64,000 bases of DNA from DASUPK01 sp963801055 (GTDB lineage Bacteria; Actinomycetota; Thermoleophilia; Solirubrobacterales; 70-9), in assembly GCA_963801055.1 (NCBI GenBank), contig CAWDDE010000008.1:62001-126000 (forward strand), in the 5' to 3' direction. The translations under genes were made by a program, and so were the position numbers. Below are positions 19,748 through 28,314 of the stretch, in pieces (position 1 is the stretch's first letter; each line of letters begins with the position of its first letter). The notes under the pieces are model-generated. The model saw nothing but the letters and a program-made list of their open reading frames with translations, made no database searches and was not told the origin of the DNA.

Positions 19748-21377
19748 TCAGGCGAGGCATTCAGGTTTCCGGCGGGGGATCGGTAGCACGCCCAGCCCCA
19801 GATCCAGCCCTAGCTCGTCGCTACTCGGGTCCGTTCGTGTCCGCTCCCAGTAGAGCGGCACGCTCAGCTGCTCCTGTGTCGCGCGCCGGGTTCGTCGGCG
19901 AGTAGTAGATGTCGCGCAGCGCTGCCGATCGGCTTGTAGCGCGCCGGCGACAGGCCGAAGCCGCCAAAGAGCAGGCTAGGTTGGAGCAGCAGGCTCCGCC
20001 TTCAGTGTCCCGCCCCACCCGTAAACAGTCGAGCATGATGTCCTCCGGCTTCGAGAACGCGTTCCCAAGCGCATCCCAGTCGATCGTCTTCTTCACGATA
20101 CTCGTCGCGGCCGGCCGCCGCCTGCTCGGCTCCTCCACGATCACCCCGAGCACCCGGAGCAGCCCGCTGACGAGGTGCTGGTGGCGATCGAGGTAGCGGA
20201 CGACGCATGCAGGTCGACGGCCTCGTCGGCAGCGATCCCACAGCGCCTGGTCCGAGAATGGCGCGGGAGCCGCCGGCTGATCTGCGTACAGCTACACGGA
20301 CCGCATACGCCAGCAGCCCACCTCGTCGTCATCTCGCCCAAGGGCGGAGCACGTTCTCGAGCTCGGCGTCGTGGTGGCAGCTTGTGACAGCGTCTCAGCG
20401 GCTTGCCAGCCCTTGCAGAGCCGTCGGAGAGGTTCGTCGACTTCTGATTCACGGGCGCGAGCATGGTCCCGGCGGACTCGTCCAGCCAGCTCATTGAGCA
20501 AGTCCGAGCGGGGCGCCAGCCTCCCCGAGCTCTCCCCGAAATCCAGAAGGCCCTTCTCGAGGCCGAGGAGCAGCGGGCGAAAAAGGAAGCCGAGCTCGAC
20601 GGGCGGGCTCGACCTTCGTAGATCCGGGACCGGATTGTCTTTTTCGGCTTGAGATCGTCTGGGCGGTTGCGCGGGGTGGAGACCGTCTGCGGATCCTCAT
20701 CCTTCACGATGTTTGAACGAGTCCAGCCGCTCGCCGCCGTCGACCTCGTCGAATCGCCGCTCATTCCTTTCGGACCATGAACCCACTCGATCCACAGCTG
20801 CACCGTCTCGCGTTTCTTCGCGGCCGCGGCGGTCAGGTTCGTGCCGCCGAGCAGTGCAGTGCCTTGCGATATCCCGAGCCGCGTTTCGAGCGGCCCTCGT
20901 TTTCGCCCCGGATCGATCGGACAGGCGTCGGCGCGAACACGTGGAAGAAGTTCGTGGCCGTACACCTTGTCGCTCCGATTGCCTCGGCGAAGTTCGAACA
21001 GCGCAACCGGATCGCGGCCCACCTGACAGCCGAGAAACTCCACGGTCGACACGGTTCACGACATCGACGCGAGATCCGTCGACATCGCCTGCAGCAACTT
21101 CAGCTCGATTGAGCCGTTCCGGCCAGAAGAACTCCAGCGTGTCTCCACCCGAGTGCGGCGAGGATGCCGAGCGTGCCGATGCTCGTAGAAGCTCCGAGCT
21201 TCGTCTTGAAATCGTCGAATGACGTGAAGGTGACAACGCAGCCGCCGCCGCTGCAGCGGTACACCTGCTTGGCCCACTTCCGGCGAACGCCAGCATGTTG
21301 CGCTCCAGGTCCACCTTGGCCTTGTTCGGCTTGGGGTCTTGGCCAACCATCACGAGCGTGCTGACGCTCCCGGCCAT
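19748..21377 (-). CDS. Uncharacterised protein A, first gene of the giant-protein operon (heavily frameshifted)
   Basis: Three minus-strand frames join into one reading of about 540 residues: MAGSVSTLVMVGQDPKPNKA (from 21377), KWAKQVYRCSGGGCVVTF, GDTLEFFWPERLNRAEV, GTALLGGTNLTAAAAKKRE, ELGFLFRPLLLGLEKGLLDF, VKKTIDWDALGNAFSKPEDI, PSLLFGGFGLSPARYKPIG, DIYYSPTNPA, and LPIPRRKPECLA with TGA at 19748. I do not recognise a family. It ends 41 bp before the DUF6603-like gene on the same strand, so it probably opens the operon. The number of breaks makes exact extents uncertain. Confidence 0.4.
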
Positions 21378-21687
21378 CCCCGGTCACCCGATCGGCGCGA
21401 GCTGAAATCTCGCGACGATGCGGAGCGGATGCGACGCCACCCTCTATCTCTAACCGCAAGCGGGTGCACAAGTCAACCCCACATCGGTCCAGGGATCTCG
21501 ATCTACGGACTTGCCGTCTGTCAGATGGCGGCGGGGCGACGTGCGGCATCGACGAAGAAGCCCGACCGTAATCTCGTTAGCCCTCGCCCCCATCGAGCAG
21601 GTCTTCGCGAGCAACGGCCAGAGCGAGATCTTGCCGTGCGCGCCTGCGGCCGCGCTGCAAGACCACCCCGCATGGGATCCGCGAACT
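21378..21687. other. Gene-free stretch upstream of the giant-protein operon
   Basis: About 310 bp between the first operon gene and the next repeat block. No sustained reading with normal codon use is seen in any frame. It is the likely place for the operon promoter on the minus strand, but I cannot identify convincing boxes. Confidence 0.4.
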
Positions 21688-21800
21688 AAGGGCCCTCTGT
21701 GTGAGGGCCCTTGGCTAGTAGCGGGGCCCCGATTCGTTTCTCGCTACCACCCGACACGGATCCGCGAGACCACTCGGGACCCGCGCTACGGAGTCCTCGC
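21688..21800. repeat. Attachment-like repeat, T-B type (hairpin plus B arm), copy 1
   Basis: The hairpin aagggccctc-tgtgt-gagggccctt (21688-21712) and the following tagtagcgggg match the T block beside the tRNA. The sequence then turns into the B arm, gattcgtttctcgctaccac (21731-21750), instead of the tRNA T-arm. The B arm is shared with 23446 and 25861 and continues with decaying similarity to about 21800. It lies 154 bp downstream of the second YWTD gene's stop and may also act as its terminator. Confidence 0.65.
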
Positions 21801-21953
21801 TCCCGCTTTCACGGGGAAGGGAGCAGCGAGCCCGGCCCGCGGGCACCCAGGACTACTAAACGGCCTTGCCGGCAACTGCGTCGCGTGTCGCGGATCCGGG
21901 CCGCGATCGTTGCCGGGGAGCGGCGCTCTCGGCGCTCCCTCGGGTGGCCCTCA

Positions 21954-23269
21954 TTAGATCGTGACCGGCGCGCTCGTCTGCGTCGCGCTTCCGGCATGGT
22001 TGGTGGCGGTCACCCGGCAGGTGTAGCTGCCGCGGGCACTCGCGGTGTACTGGTTCGCGGTCGCACCGCCGATGTCGGTGCCATCGCGCCTCCACTGGTA
22101 GGCGAAGCTCTCGGGAGCGCGGTAGAGATGGTAGCTCGGCAGGTCGGGCGCCCAGATGCCAGGCGAGCAGGTGAGCTGCTGGTTGAGGGGCCCCGAGTGG
22201 CCCCCGCCGAAGTGCCAGTCTCCGAAGGGCTCGTCGTCGTCCAGAACGAACGTCCATGAGATCGTCGGCGCCACGGTTCCGACCGGGGCGCGGAGCAAGG
22301 CGAGGGCCCCCGGGAGGATGACCCCCTGCCCCGAGTCGTAGAGGGGGGGGTCGAACGGGCCGCTGCCGTCGAGCGGGGCGCGCCGGATCGTGTGGTCGCT
22401 GGGATTCGGCGTTCCGCCCCCCGAGATTGCGTTGGCCCAGTAGATCCGTGGCGGGGGGCTACTGGGGCTGGGAAACAGGTCCCTGAGCCACCTGCCTATA
22501 GAGAAGCATTGGGTATCAGGTACTACTTCGAGCCGTGCGAGCTCCGGCTCCGTGGGGTCGGGGTCGATTGCCACCCCAGTCGGGCTGCTCACTCCCCGCG
22601 TCCGATCGTAGAGGGTCTTGACGGGGCCGCTCCGTCGAGCGGGGCGCCACAGATCATTCCCTCGCCGCTCCCCGAAGCCCAGTTGCTCCAGTAGATCCGC
22701 CCTCCGGCTGGGTCGACGGCCACCGCAAACGGTGCCCTCACGCCGTCCGTCGGATCGTAGAGGGGGTCGATGGGCCCGCCGCCGGCGAGCGGGGCGCCAC
22801 AGATCAGTGCTGCGGCGCTGTCGCTCCAGTAGATCCGCCCCCCGGCGGGGTCGATCGCCAGCGCACTCGCCGCGTAGAGCCCTTGCGTACCGGTACCGGT
22901 ATAGAGCGGGACGACGGGTCCGCTGCCGTCGAGCGGGGCGCGTCGGATCGTGCGGTCGCCTGGGTTGCCCCAGTAGATTCGCCCCGCGGCTGGGTCGATC
23001 GCCAGCCCGCCCGCTCCGCTCACCTGGGTGGGGCCGCTGTAGAGGGGGACGAGGGGGCCGCTGCCGACGAGCGGGGCGTGCCGGATCGTAGCGTCGCCGT
23101 TGTTCCAGTAGATCCGCCCCGCGGCCGGGTGGATCGCTAGCCCGCTCGCCCAACCCACTCCCTGCGCCGAGCCGTAGAGGGTGCCCACGGTGCCGCGGCT
23201 GGCAAGTGGGGCGCGCTGGATCCTGTTGCCGCCGCTGCCGTATTCGCTCCAGTAGATGGTGTCGGCCAT
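21954..23269 (-). CDS. Second YWTD beta-propeller protein with Ig-like C-terminus (one frameshift)
   Basis: Paralogue of the protein at 629-2029: the same MADTIYW start (ATG 23269), repeated AIDPAAGRIYWGNPGDRTIR-type blades, then an Ig-like end (ESFAYQWRRDG, YTCRVTATNHAGSATQTSAP). The first part is read in one frame to about 22640 (GAPLDG), then in another from PVKTLYDRTRGVSSPTGVA to the stop at 21954, so one indel near 22630 splits it. About 438 residues after joining. No signal peptide. Its presence inside the island and that of its paralogue just outside suggests duplication with the flanking repeats. Confidence 0.75.
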
Positions 23270-23367
23270 CGGGCCGAGCCTATAACGGATGGCCGAGTCT
23301 CGTGACCAATGGGCGATTCTGCCCGGCGCTGTAACACACGCGTTTTGCGGCCCTGCCATTGAATGAC

Positions 23368-23393
23368 GAAAGCCCTCCATTTGGAGGGCTTTC
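23368..23393. terminator. Perfect 12-bp inverted repeat
   Basis: gaaagccctcca and tggagggctttc form a perfect stem with a 2-base loop, immediately left of the T hairpin at 23401-23429. Two strong hairpins in tandem suggest a bidirectional terminator or a recombination-site structure. Confidence 0.55.
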
Positions 23394-23397
23394 ACAA

Positions 23398-23495
23398 ACA
23401 CCAAGGGCCCTCGTTATGAGGGCCCTTGGTAAGTAGCGGGGGCCCGATTCGTTTCTCGCTACCACCGCGCGAGGATTCGCGAGAGCAATCGATAC
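23398..23495. repeat. Attachment-like repeat, T-B type, copy 2
   Basis: Positions 23398-23429 match the T hairpin of 6677 and 33826 exactly over 32 bases (12-bp stem, loop gttat). After aagtagcggggg it switches to the B arm (gattcgtttctcgctaccac at 23446-23465) and keeps B similarity to about 23495. The tRNA arm is absent. Confidence 0.7.
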
Positions 23496-23562
23496 CCCAG
23501 CAAGCAACCCGCGCTCAAACCCCCTTAGGTTCGAGCCGGTCTTGAACGGGTAGCTCAAAGAA

Positions 23563-23787
23563 ATGGAGACGCCGTCGAAAGATCGCTGTGAGCGGTGCGG
23601 AAGCACGACGCGAGTCAGCGCTCTGAACCACTCGAGCGGTAGATCACGGCTGGTGTGTGTGCAATGCGACGATCTCGCGCAGGAGATCGATCCCTTTTTC
23701 TGGCGGTGGTTCCATTACGAGGGCCTCTTCGAATCTGAAAGCTCCGAGTCCCCAACCTCGACGGCCTCGGCGGCTACAGAAACGTAG
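23563..23787 (+). CDS. Small zinc-ribbon-like protein (74 residues)
   Basis: Begins METPSKDRCERCGSTTRVSA and has two CxxC knuckles, CERC (9-12) and CVQC (32-35), compatible with one structural zinc. The acidic, Ser/Thr-rich tail is probably disordered. No family is recognised. Its ATG follows an A-rich stretch (caaagaa) without a strong ribosome-binding site. It precedes, with a 300-bp gap, the SigB-like promoter and membrane-protein operon. Confidence 0.5.
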   Translation: METPSKDRCERCGSTTRVSALNHSSGRSRLVCVQCDDLAQEIDPFFWRWFHYEGLFESESSESPTSTASAATET

Positions 23788-23893
23788 GCCGCCACACGGC
23801 AGTCGGCAGGTGGTCCGCTAGTCACCTTCCCCGACGGCAGTCGTGCCTCTCTGCTCACTCGTCCTCCGGCAACATCCCGCTGTAAACGCTTCG

Positions 23894-23919
23894 GTTTCCG
23901 CACCGATCCGGCTGGGTAA
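23894..23919 (+). promoter_or_regulatory. SigB/SigF-type promoter candidate
   Basis: gtttcc (23894-23899) and gggtaa (23914-23919) are separated by 14 bp, matching the GTTT-N13..15-GGGTA pattern of general-stress sigma factors. It points at the three-gene membrane operon beginning at 24094. The assignment rests on the motif and spacing only. Confidence 0.55.
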
Positions 23920-23997
23920 CCCCGATCTGAGTCGGGGAGCCGCGCGGGACGTGCGGCGATCCGTTCTCTTGATAGAGGGACTCAGGGACTTCCGAGG

Positions 23998-24030
23998 GAG
24001 GGAGTCACTCCCAAGACCACTCCCCGGGGA
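23998..24030. promoter_or_regulatory. Tandem palindromes, possible operator
   Basis: gggagtcactccc (23998-24010) and actccccggggagt (24017-24030) are both perfect palindromes built from the same hexamer pair (gggagt/actccc), with centres about 20 bp apart, two helical turns. They lie between the SigB-like promoter and the ATG at 24094. A dimeric regulator binding cooperatively would fit. Confidence 0.4.
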
Positions 24031-24093
24031 GTCGATCGGCGCTGCTCCAGCGGCCGCCGCCTCTCGCTGGGGTCGAAATGAGTAGGAGACGAG

Positions 24094-24672
24094 ATGGAGG
24101 CATCACAACAGCAGCACCAGGAGTCGGGCCAGGCCCAGCAGGTCGCGGACCAGGCCCGTGAGAAGGTCGGGGAGGCCGCGGACCAAGCGAAGGAGAAGGC
24201 TCACAGCCTCGCCGGCCAGACCCAAGACCGGATCAGAGAGCAGGTCGACGAACGCTCGACCCAGGCCGGCGAGCGGGTGGGCAGCACTGCCGAGGACGTC
24301 CGCGCCGTTGGCAGCGAGCTTCGCAATCAGGGCAAGGAAGGTCCGGCGAAGATCGCAGAGCAGACCGCCGATCGGATCGACCGGGCCGGGTCCTACCTGC
24401 GTGACTCAGACGCCGACCGGATCCTCAACGATGTCGAGGACTTCGGCCGGAGCCGCCCCTGGGCGGTGCTCGCCGGCGCGGTCGTCGTCGGGTTCGCGGT
24501 AGCGAGGTTTCTGAAGGCGTCGAGCCGAGAGCGATACTCGAGCCACCAGAGCGCTGCCTCGGTTGAGGGCACTCGCGTCCGCAGCCAGCTGTCGCCCACG
24601 AGTCGGACCACTGGGGTCGCACCGGCGACCGAGTCGATCGAAGATCCGGCGACCCCCGCCGGGGTGAGGTGA
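24094..24672 (+). CDS. Single-span membrane protein with long amphipathic coiled coil (DUF883/ElaB-like)
   Basis: 192 residues. The first 120 are a charged, Gln/Glu/Ala-rich helix (QVADQAREKVGEAADQAKEK). One membrane span follows (PWAVLAGAVVVGFAVARFL, about 132-150), and the tail is Ser/Thr-rich. The architecture resembles ElaB/YqjD-type membrane proteins and late-embryogenesis-like stress proteins. ATG 24094 follows GGAGACGAG. It is the first of three tightly spaced genes; the next starts 4 bp after its stop. Confidence 0.7.
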   Translation: MEASQQQHQESGQAQQVADQAREKVGEAADQAKEKAHSLAGQTQDRIREQVDERSTQAGERVGSTAEDVRAVGSELRNQGKEGPAKIAEQTADRIDRAGSYLRDSDADRILNDVEDFGRSRPWAVLAGAVVVGFAVARFLKASSRERYSSHQSAASVEGTRVRSQLSPTSRTTGVAPATESIEDPATPAGVR

Positions 24673-24676
24673 TCGC

Positions 24677-25081
24677 ATGGCAGCTAGCAACGGCGAAAGC
24701 ACCGGTGAGCTCCTCAAGCATTTCTCCGAGGACGCGACCCGGCTGATTCGCAAGGAGTTCGAGCTCGCCAAAGCGGAGCTCGCCGAGAAGGGCAAACAAG
24801 CAGGGAAGGGGGCGGGGATGTTCGGCGGCGCGGGGCTCTTTGGAGTCACCGCCTTCGGCGCGCTGACCGCCTTCCTGATTCTCGTCCTCGCCGAGGCGAT
24901 GGACGCCTGGCTGGCAGCGCTGATCGTGGCCGCGGTCTACGGCGCGATCGCGACCGTGCTGGCGCTCCAGGGCAAGCAAAAGGTGGAGGAGGCAGCTCCC
25001 CCGCAACCCGAACAGACCATCGAAACCTTGAAGGAGGACGTGGAATGGGCGAAGAGACAACCCGAATCCGTGAGGAGATAG
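24677..25081 (+). CDS. Holin-X/phage-holin-superfamily membrane protein
   Basis: 134 residues: an N-terminal amphipathic part (LIRKEFELAKAELAEKGKQA), two membrane helices (GLFGVTAFGALTAFLILVLA and WLAALIVAAVYGAIATVLA), and a charged tail. This is the Actinobacterial Holin-X (PF07332) layout, commonly chromosomal and not necessarily phage-related. It shares 37 bp with the next gene, so the two are translationally coupled. Confidence 0.75.
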   Translation: MAASNGESTGELLKHFSEDATRLIRKEFELAKAELAEKGKQAGKGAGMFGGAGLFGVTAFGALTAFLILVLAEAMDAWLAALIVAAVYGAIATVLALQGKQKVEEAAPPQPEQTIETLKEDVEWAKRQPESVRR

Positions 25082-25599
25082 AGGAGACCAGGGAGAGCAT
25101 GAGCGACACTGTCGATCAGCTGGCCCACAAGGCGAACGTGCCGGGCCGGGTTAAGGAGTCGGTGGCCGACAAGCGCGACCGGCTGATGGACCAGATGAAA
25201 GGAACGGCCTCCCGCGTGAGCGACGCGACGCCGGAAGCCTCCGACGTCAAGCAGGGTGCACGGCAGGCGGCCGGGGTCGCCGAGGAGAATCCGCTCGGCC
25301 TCGCACTGGGCGGCGTTGCCGCCGGCTTTCTGGTCGGGATGGTGCTCCCGTCGACGAGAATCGAGGACGAGCGCGTCGGCCCGATGGCCGACGAGGTGAA
25401 GCAGCGTGCCGCCGAGACCGGTCAGGAGGCGCTTGAGCGGGGCAAGCAGGTCGCGCAGGACGCCGCGGAGGCAACCAGCGAGTCCGCTCAGGACGCAGCC
25501 CAGAGCGTCAAGGAGACGGTCCGGGAGAGCGGTAGGGACCAGGCCGAGCAGCTCCGTGACTCGGCCGAGGAGCAGGGGCAGGAGATCCGCAGAAGGTGA
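25045..25599 (+). CDS. DUF3618 domain protein
   Basis: 184 residues starting MGEETTRIREEIEETRESMS, the characteristic DUF3618 opening (IR.EIE.TR..MS.TVDQL). A glycine-rich membrane segment (PLGLALGGVAAGFLVGMVLP) lies near residues 82-101, followed by a long Ala/Glu/Gln helix with 11-residue-like periodicity (DAAEATSESAQDAAQ) reminiscent of stress-protective amphipathic helices. It overlaps the Holin-X gene. The three genes probably encode a membrane-stress group. Confidence 0.75.
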   Translation: MGEETTRIREEIEETRESMSDTVDQLAHKANVPGRVKESVADKRDRLMDQMKGTASRVSDATPEASDVKQGARQAAGVAEENPLGLALGGVAAGFLVGMVLPSTRIEDERVGPMADEVKQRAAETGQEALERGKQVAQDAAEATSESAQDAAQSVKETVRESGRDQAEQLRDSAEEQGQEIRRR

Positions 25600-25687
25600 C
25601 GGACCTGGCCGGCCGGTCCCCTCTCAGGACCGGTCGGCATCTCCGCCGAACCCGATAACACTGGCCTAAGGCTCGCAGGCCCGCCGG

Positions 25688-25994
25688 GCTGCTTTGCATG
25701 GAAAGGAGCATCTTTGGATCAGGCGCTCGCTTTTCGCGCATTGCAGCCTCCTCACCCCGCGATCTGGCTTCCTGCGCCCGCCGAACGCGCTTATGTCCAC
25801 CCTCCCCCGCGCTAAATGGTGCTCGATTCGTGCGTCTTCGAAAGATCACATCGGCGGCCCGATTCGTTTCTCGCTACCACCGCACGCGTATCCGCGAGGT
25901 CAGTCGGCACCCCAGCTAGGGAGCCAGCGCTCCCGCCTCCACGCCAACGCGACCGCGGTCGGCTGCAGCTAACAGTGCTGCTTTGCATGGAAAG
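25688..25994. repeat. Attachment-like repeat, S-B type, flanked by 18-bp direct repeats (attP-like)
   Basis: The S arm is 25789-25858 and is 70 bp with two mismatches to 29329-29398. It joins the B arm (gattcgtttctcgctaccac at 25861-25880, similarity to about 25950). An 18-bp direct repeat, gctgctttgcatggaaag, sits on either side (25688-25705 and 25977-25994), like arm-type integrase sites around an attP core. No gene is seen in 25600-26224. Confidence 0.6.
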
Positions 25995-26059
25995 CGGCGG
26001 TTTGGGTCCACCCGCGAGGACAACGAGGGGTAGGGGTCGATCGGCGGGGCCGAACATAT

Positions 26060-26084
26060 GTTTGAGCGGTGTCTCAGCAGGTAT
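26060..26084 (+). promoter_or_regulatory. SigB/SigF-type promoter candidate
   Basis: gtttga (26060-26065) and aggtat (26079-26084) with a 13-bp spacer resemble a general-stress promoter. It lies 140 bp before the start of the membrane protein at 26225. Confidence 0.45.
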
Positions 26085-26224
26085 ACGTTGAGGGAAGGAA
26101 GCGAGGGCAGCATTGCTTCGCAAGGCGAAGCACCTGCCATCCGGTCTGGGAGCAAATGGGCGAGCGTGACTGCGGTCACCTTGCACGGCCCAGGCGGGAC
26201 ATCCAAAGACAGGAAGTGAAAAGC

Positions 26225-26551
26225 ATGGAAGCTGCAACGAAGCCCGGTGCCCTGCGCACCGATTCGGTCCGTCGCCAGGGCCGCGTTCGCCGCCTGGCGA
26301 CCGAGACCAAGCAGGCGTTCAAGACCACGGAGTTCTGGGGGATGGTCGGCGTCATTGTCGCGATTCTCGTCAGCGCCGCCGTGATCAAGGGCGGCGATAC
26401 CGACGGGACCGACGAGTTCATCGCCCGCCAGGCATGGCTCTACGTCGCGATCGTCGCCGGTGCCTACTTCATCGGTCGCGGTCTCGCCAAGTCCGGGTCG
26501 AGCGATCCGTACACCGAGACCTTCGACGACGGCGATCGGAACGGTCGCTAG
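26225..26551 (+). CDS. Small two-span membrane protein
   Basis: 108 residues from ATG 26225, preceded by CAGGAAGTG. The N-terminus is basic (RRQGRVRRLATETKQAFK), followed by two membrane helices (FWGMVGVIVAILVSAAVI and AWLYVAIVAGAYFIGRGL) and an acidic tail. I recall similar proteins only as uncharacterised actinobacterial ones. A strong terminator follows directly, so it is probably transcribed alone from the SigB-like promoter at 26060. Confidence 0.7.
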   Translation: MEAATKPGALRTDSVRRQGRVRRLATETKQAFKTTEFWGMVGVIVAILVSAAVIKGGDTDGTDEFIARQAWLYVAIVAGAYFIGRGLAKSGSSDPYTETFDDGDRNGR

Positions 26552-26569
26552 CCGATGTTTCCCGGCCGG

Positions 26570-26603
26570 GGCCCTACGGGGCCTCGGCCGGGTTATGTCC
26601 TTA
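26570..26603 (+). terminator. GC-rich hairpin terminator
   Basis: cccggccggggccc, loop tacg, ggggcctcggccggg form a nearly perfect stem of about 14 bp just after the stop at 26551. The downstream tail is only short and T-poor (ttatgtcctt). Confidence 0.7.
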
Positions 26604-26623
26604 GCGAAACCGGGAGGTAAAGG

Positions 26624-26752
26624 ATGTTCGTGATCTGGAAGCGATCAGGGGAACGCACACAGGTGCGCTTCATGCCCGGCTGCCTTCTCTGGTCGATCGT
26701 CATCTCGATTGCGCTCACGATCTTGCTGAACCTGCTGATCAGATTGTTCTAG
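26624..26752 (+). CDS. 42-residue membrane peptide
   Basis: ATG 26624 follows a good ribosome-binding site (gggaggtaaagg) and gives 42 codons before TAG. The protein starts MFVIWKRSGERTQVRFMPG and ends in one hydrophobic helix (LLWSIVISIALTILLNLLIR). The clear ribosome-binding site, the terminator just upstream and the typical small-membrane-peptide layout support a real gene. Similar one-span peptides in actinobacteria are uncharacterised. Confidence 0.6.
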   Translation: MFVIWKRSGERTQVRFMPGCLLWSIVISIALTILLNLLIRLF

Positions 26753-26805
26753 CTCGAGCAGTAATTACTTACGTTAATAACACCAACGAAGGGAACCGAA
26801 ATCCA

Positions 26806-27303
26806 ATGGCACCACTGACCCGAACCCAACGTCAGGCAGCCGCCAAGAAGGCCGCCGCCACACGGAAGCGAAACTCCGCAAGACAGAGCAGCGGAACCGC
26901 CAAGGCGTCCGCTCGCCGCACCACAACCTCCGCCCAGAGCACCGGTCGTGCAGCGCGCACGGCCTCCAAGCAGGCAGCTCGGGCCACCGCTGGTCGCGTC
27001 TTGGCCGAGAAGACTCGCCTCGAGGCCGTCGCCCGCCAGGCTGAGCGCGCCATCCTGATCCCGGTTGGGGCGGCGCTCGAGGGGCGTGACCGCGTAGTCG
27101 CGACCGTGCGCACCTACAGCGACAGCCGACTGGCCCGTCAGCAGCTCAATCGGTTCGAGCGACGCGGCGCAACCGTCCTGCGGCGAAAGCGCCGGGCAGT
27201 CGAGCGCCAGGCCGAGGACGTCCGAGACAGTGTTGAGAGCCGTGCGAACGGCGTTCAGTCGCGCGCCAATGACCTCGTCGAACGCGTTCTGAGCCTCTCG
27301 TGA
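26806..27303 (+). CDS. Lys/Ala/Arg-rich histone-like protein
   Basis: 165 residues. The first 60 are highly basic and Ala-rich (RQAAAKKAAATRKRNSARQ; KASARRTTTSAQSTGRAAR), resembling histone H1-like or HupB-tail segments. The rest is a charged helix (FERRGATVLRRKRRAVERQA; RDSVESRANGVQSRANDLVE). DNA or membrane association is plausible. The start follows GAAGGGAACC. It has no recognised catalytic domain, and the gene stops 33 bp before the next start. Confidence 0.6.
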   Translation: MAPLTRTQRQAAAKKAAATRKRNSARQSSGTAKASARRTTTSAQSTGRAARTASKQAARATAGRVLAEKTRLEAVARQAERAILIPVGAALEGRDRVVATVRTYSDSRLARQQLNRFERRGATVLRRKRRAVERQAEDVRDSVESRANGVQSRANDLVERVLSLS

Positions 27304-27335
27304 GTACGCGAAGCAGCACACTGAGAGCCTCGACG

Positions 27336-27740
27336 ATGGTGACGTCGGAGGAGAACGTGGAGATCGTGCGGCGGATTTACAGAGACGGGCTGATCGACCG
27401 CGATCCAAAGCGCCTCGTCGACCACTTCGCCACCCCGGACATCGAATACGTCAACCCTCCCGAGGCCGTCGACCCCGGTATTCGTCGTGGGCGCGCTGAA
27501 GTGAGGCTCGCCCTGCGACGCGCTCGTCAGTCGTCCCTCTCGTACCGGCATGAGCTCCATGAATTGTTCGACCTTGGCGATACCGTGATCGCCGCCGTCA
27601 GCCGCCACGCCGGCCGTCCGAGCAGTAGCGAGATCCAGGAAGAGGCGCACACCTGGACATTCCGCGACGGCAAGGTCGTTCGATTCGAACGGGGTGGCAA
27701 TCTGGAGGCCGCCCTCGAAGCCGCCGGGCTGCGGGAGTAG
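27336..27740 (+). CDS. SnoaL/NTF2-like protein
   Basis: About 134 residues from ATG 27336 (MVTSEENVEIVRRIYRDGL), preferred over an upstream GTG at 27300 that overlaps the previous gene. The pattern VRRIYRDGLIDRDPKRLVDHF...DIEYVNPP...EEAHTWTFRDGKVVRFERG is the NTF2-like cone fold with the typical closing strands. Such proteins bind small molecules or act as isomerases; the substrate is unknown. A second NTF2-like gene lies at 44020-44412. Confidence 0.75.
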   Translation: MVTSEENVEIVRRIYRDGLIDRDPKRLVDHFATPDIEYVNPPEAVDPGIRRGRAEVRLALRRARQSSLSYRHELHELFDLGDTVIAAVSRHAGRPSSSEIQEEAHTWTFRDGKVVRFERGGNLEAALEAAGLRE

Positions 27741-27867
27741 GCGACGCCGAATCGTGCGCCTAACGTACGAGTTGTTCAACCAATGGGGGTTCACCACCCA
27801 AGGCAGCAGGCGGCGCTATGGCATACACCGGGCGCGGCGGGGCCAGGTCCCTCTCGCCGCGTAAAGA

Positions 27868-28203
27868 TCAGCCGTCGCGGCGCGGGTCGAGTTCTTCGAC
27901 AGTGCCAGTTAGGTCGGGCGCCTTTTCGACGATCGCCCAGCCCTCGTTTCGCTCGATCACCGTCTCCACGTCCGGCACCTCGTGACCAGGGACGATCACG
28001 AAGTGGCGCGAGTCCGAGCGGACCCTCTCGTATTCGGCCTTGCGCAGATCCACATGCTCGCCGCATTCGGGGTTCGCGCACTCGCAGAAGTAGGGCTCGA
28101 CCGCACTACTTGCGTGCTGCTCCTCCCAGTCCGCCATCCGCTCGTTGGCGACGCGGAACATCGCCTCGTTCTGGGCCATCCGCTCCCGGCGCTCCGACGC
28201 CAT
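27868..28203 (-). CDS. Small conserved protein with a CxCx4C zinc-like motif
   Basis: 111 residues. An N-terminal helix (RMAQNEAMFRVANERMADWE) is followed by FCECANPECGEHVDL, a Cys-rich knuckle likely binding zinc, then HFVIVPGHEVPDVETVIER. I recall this arrangement from uncharacterised proteins of Solirubrobacterales. It is intact and faces the SnoaL gene convergently. Confidence 0.65.
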   Translation of the reverse strand: MASERRERMAQNEAMFRVANERMADWEEQHASSAVEPYFCECANPECGEHVDLRKAEYERVRSDSRHFVIVPGHEVPDVETVIERNEGWAIVEKAPDLTGTVEELDPRRDG

Positions 28204-28314
28204 GCCGCCATCTTACGACGCCGCAGCATCCGACTTCAATGGTTCGACAGCCGGCACGACACCTCAAAGCCGCCGGGCTGTCGGGTAGCGCTGCGGCGGG
28301 CCGAGCGGGGTAGA

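Noticed and set aside
24677..25081. Prophage holin as evidence of a prophage
   Set aside because: Holin-X proteins are common chromosomal actinobacterial proteins, and no capsid, portal, terminase or lysin gene is nearby.
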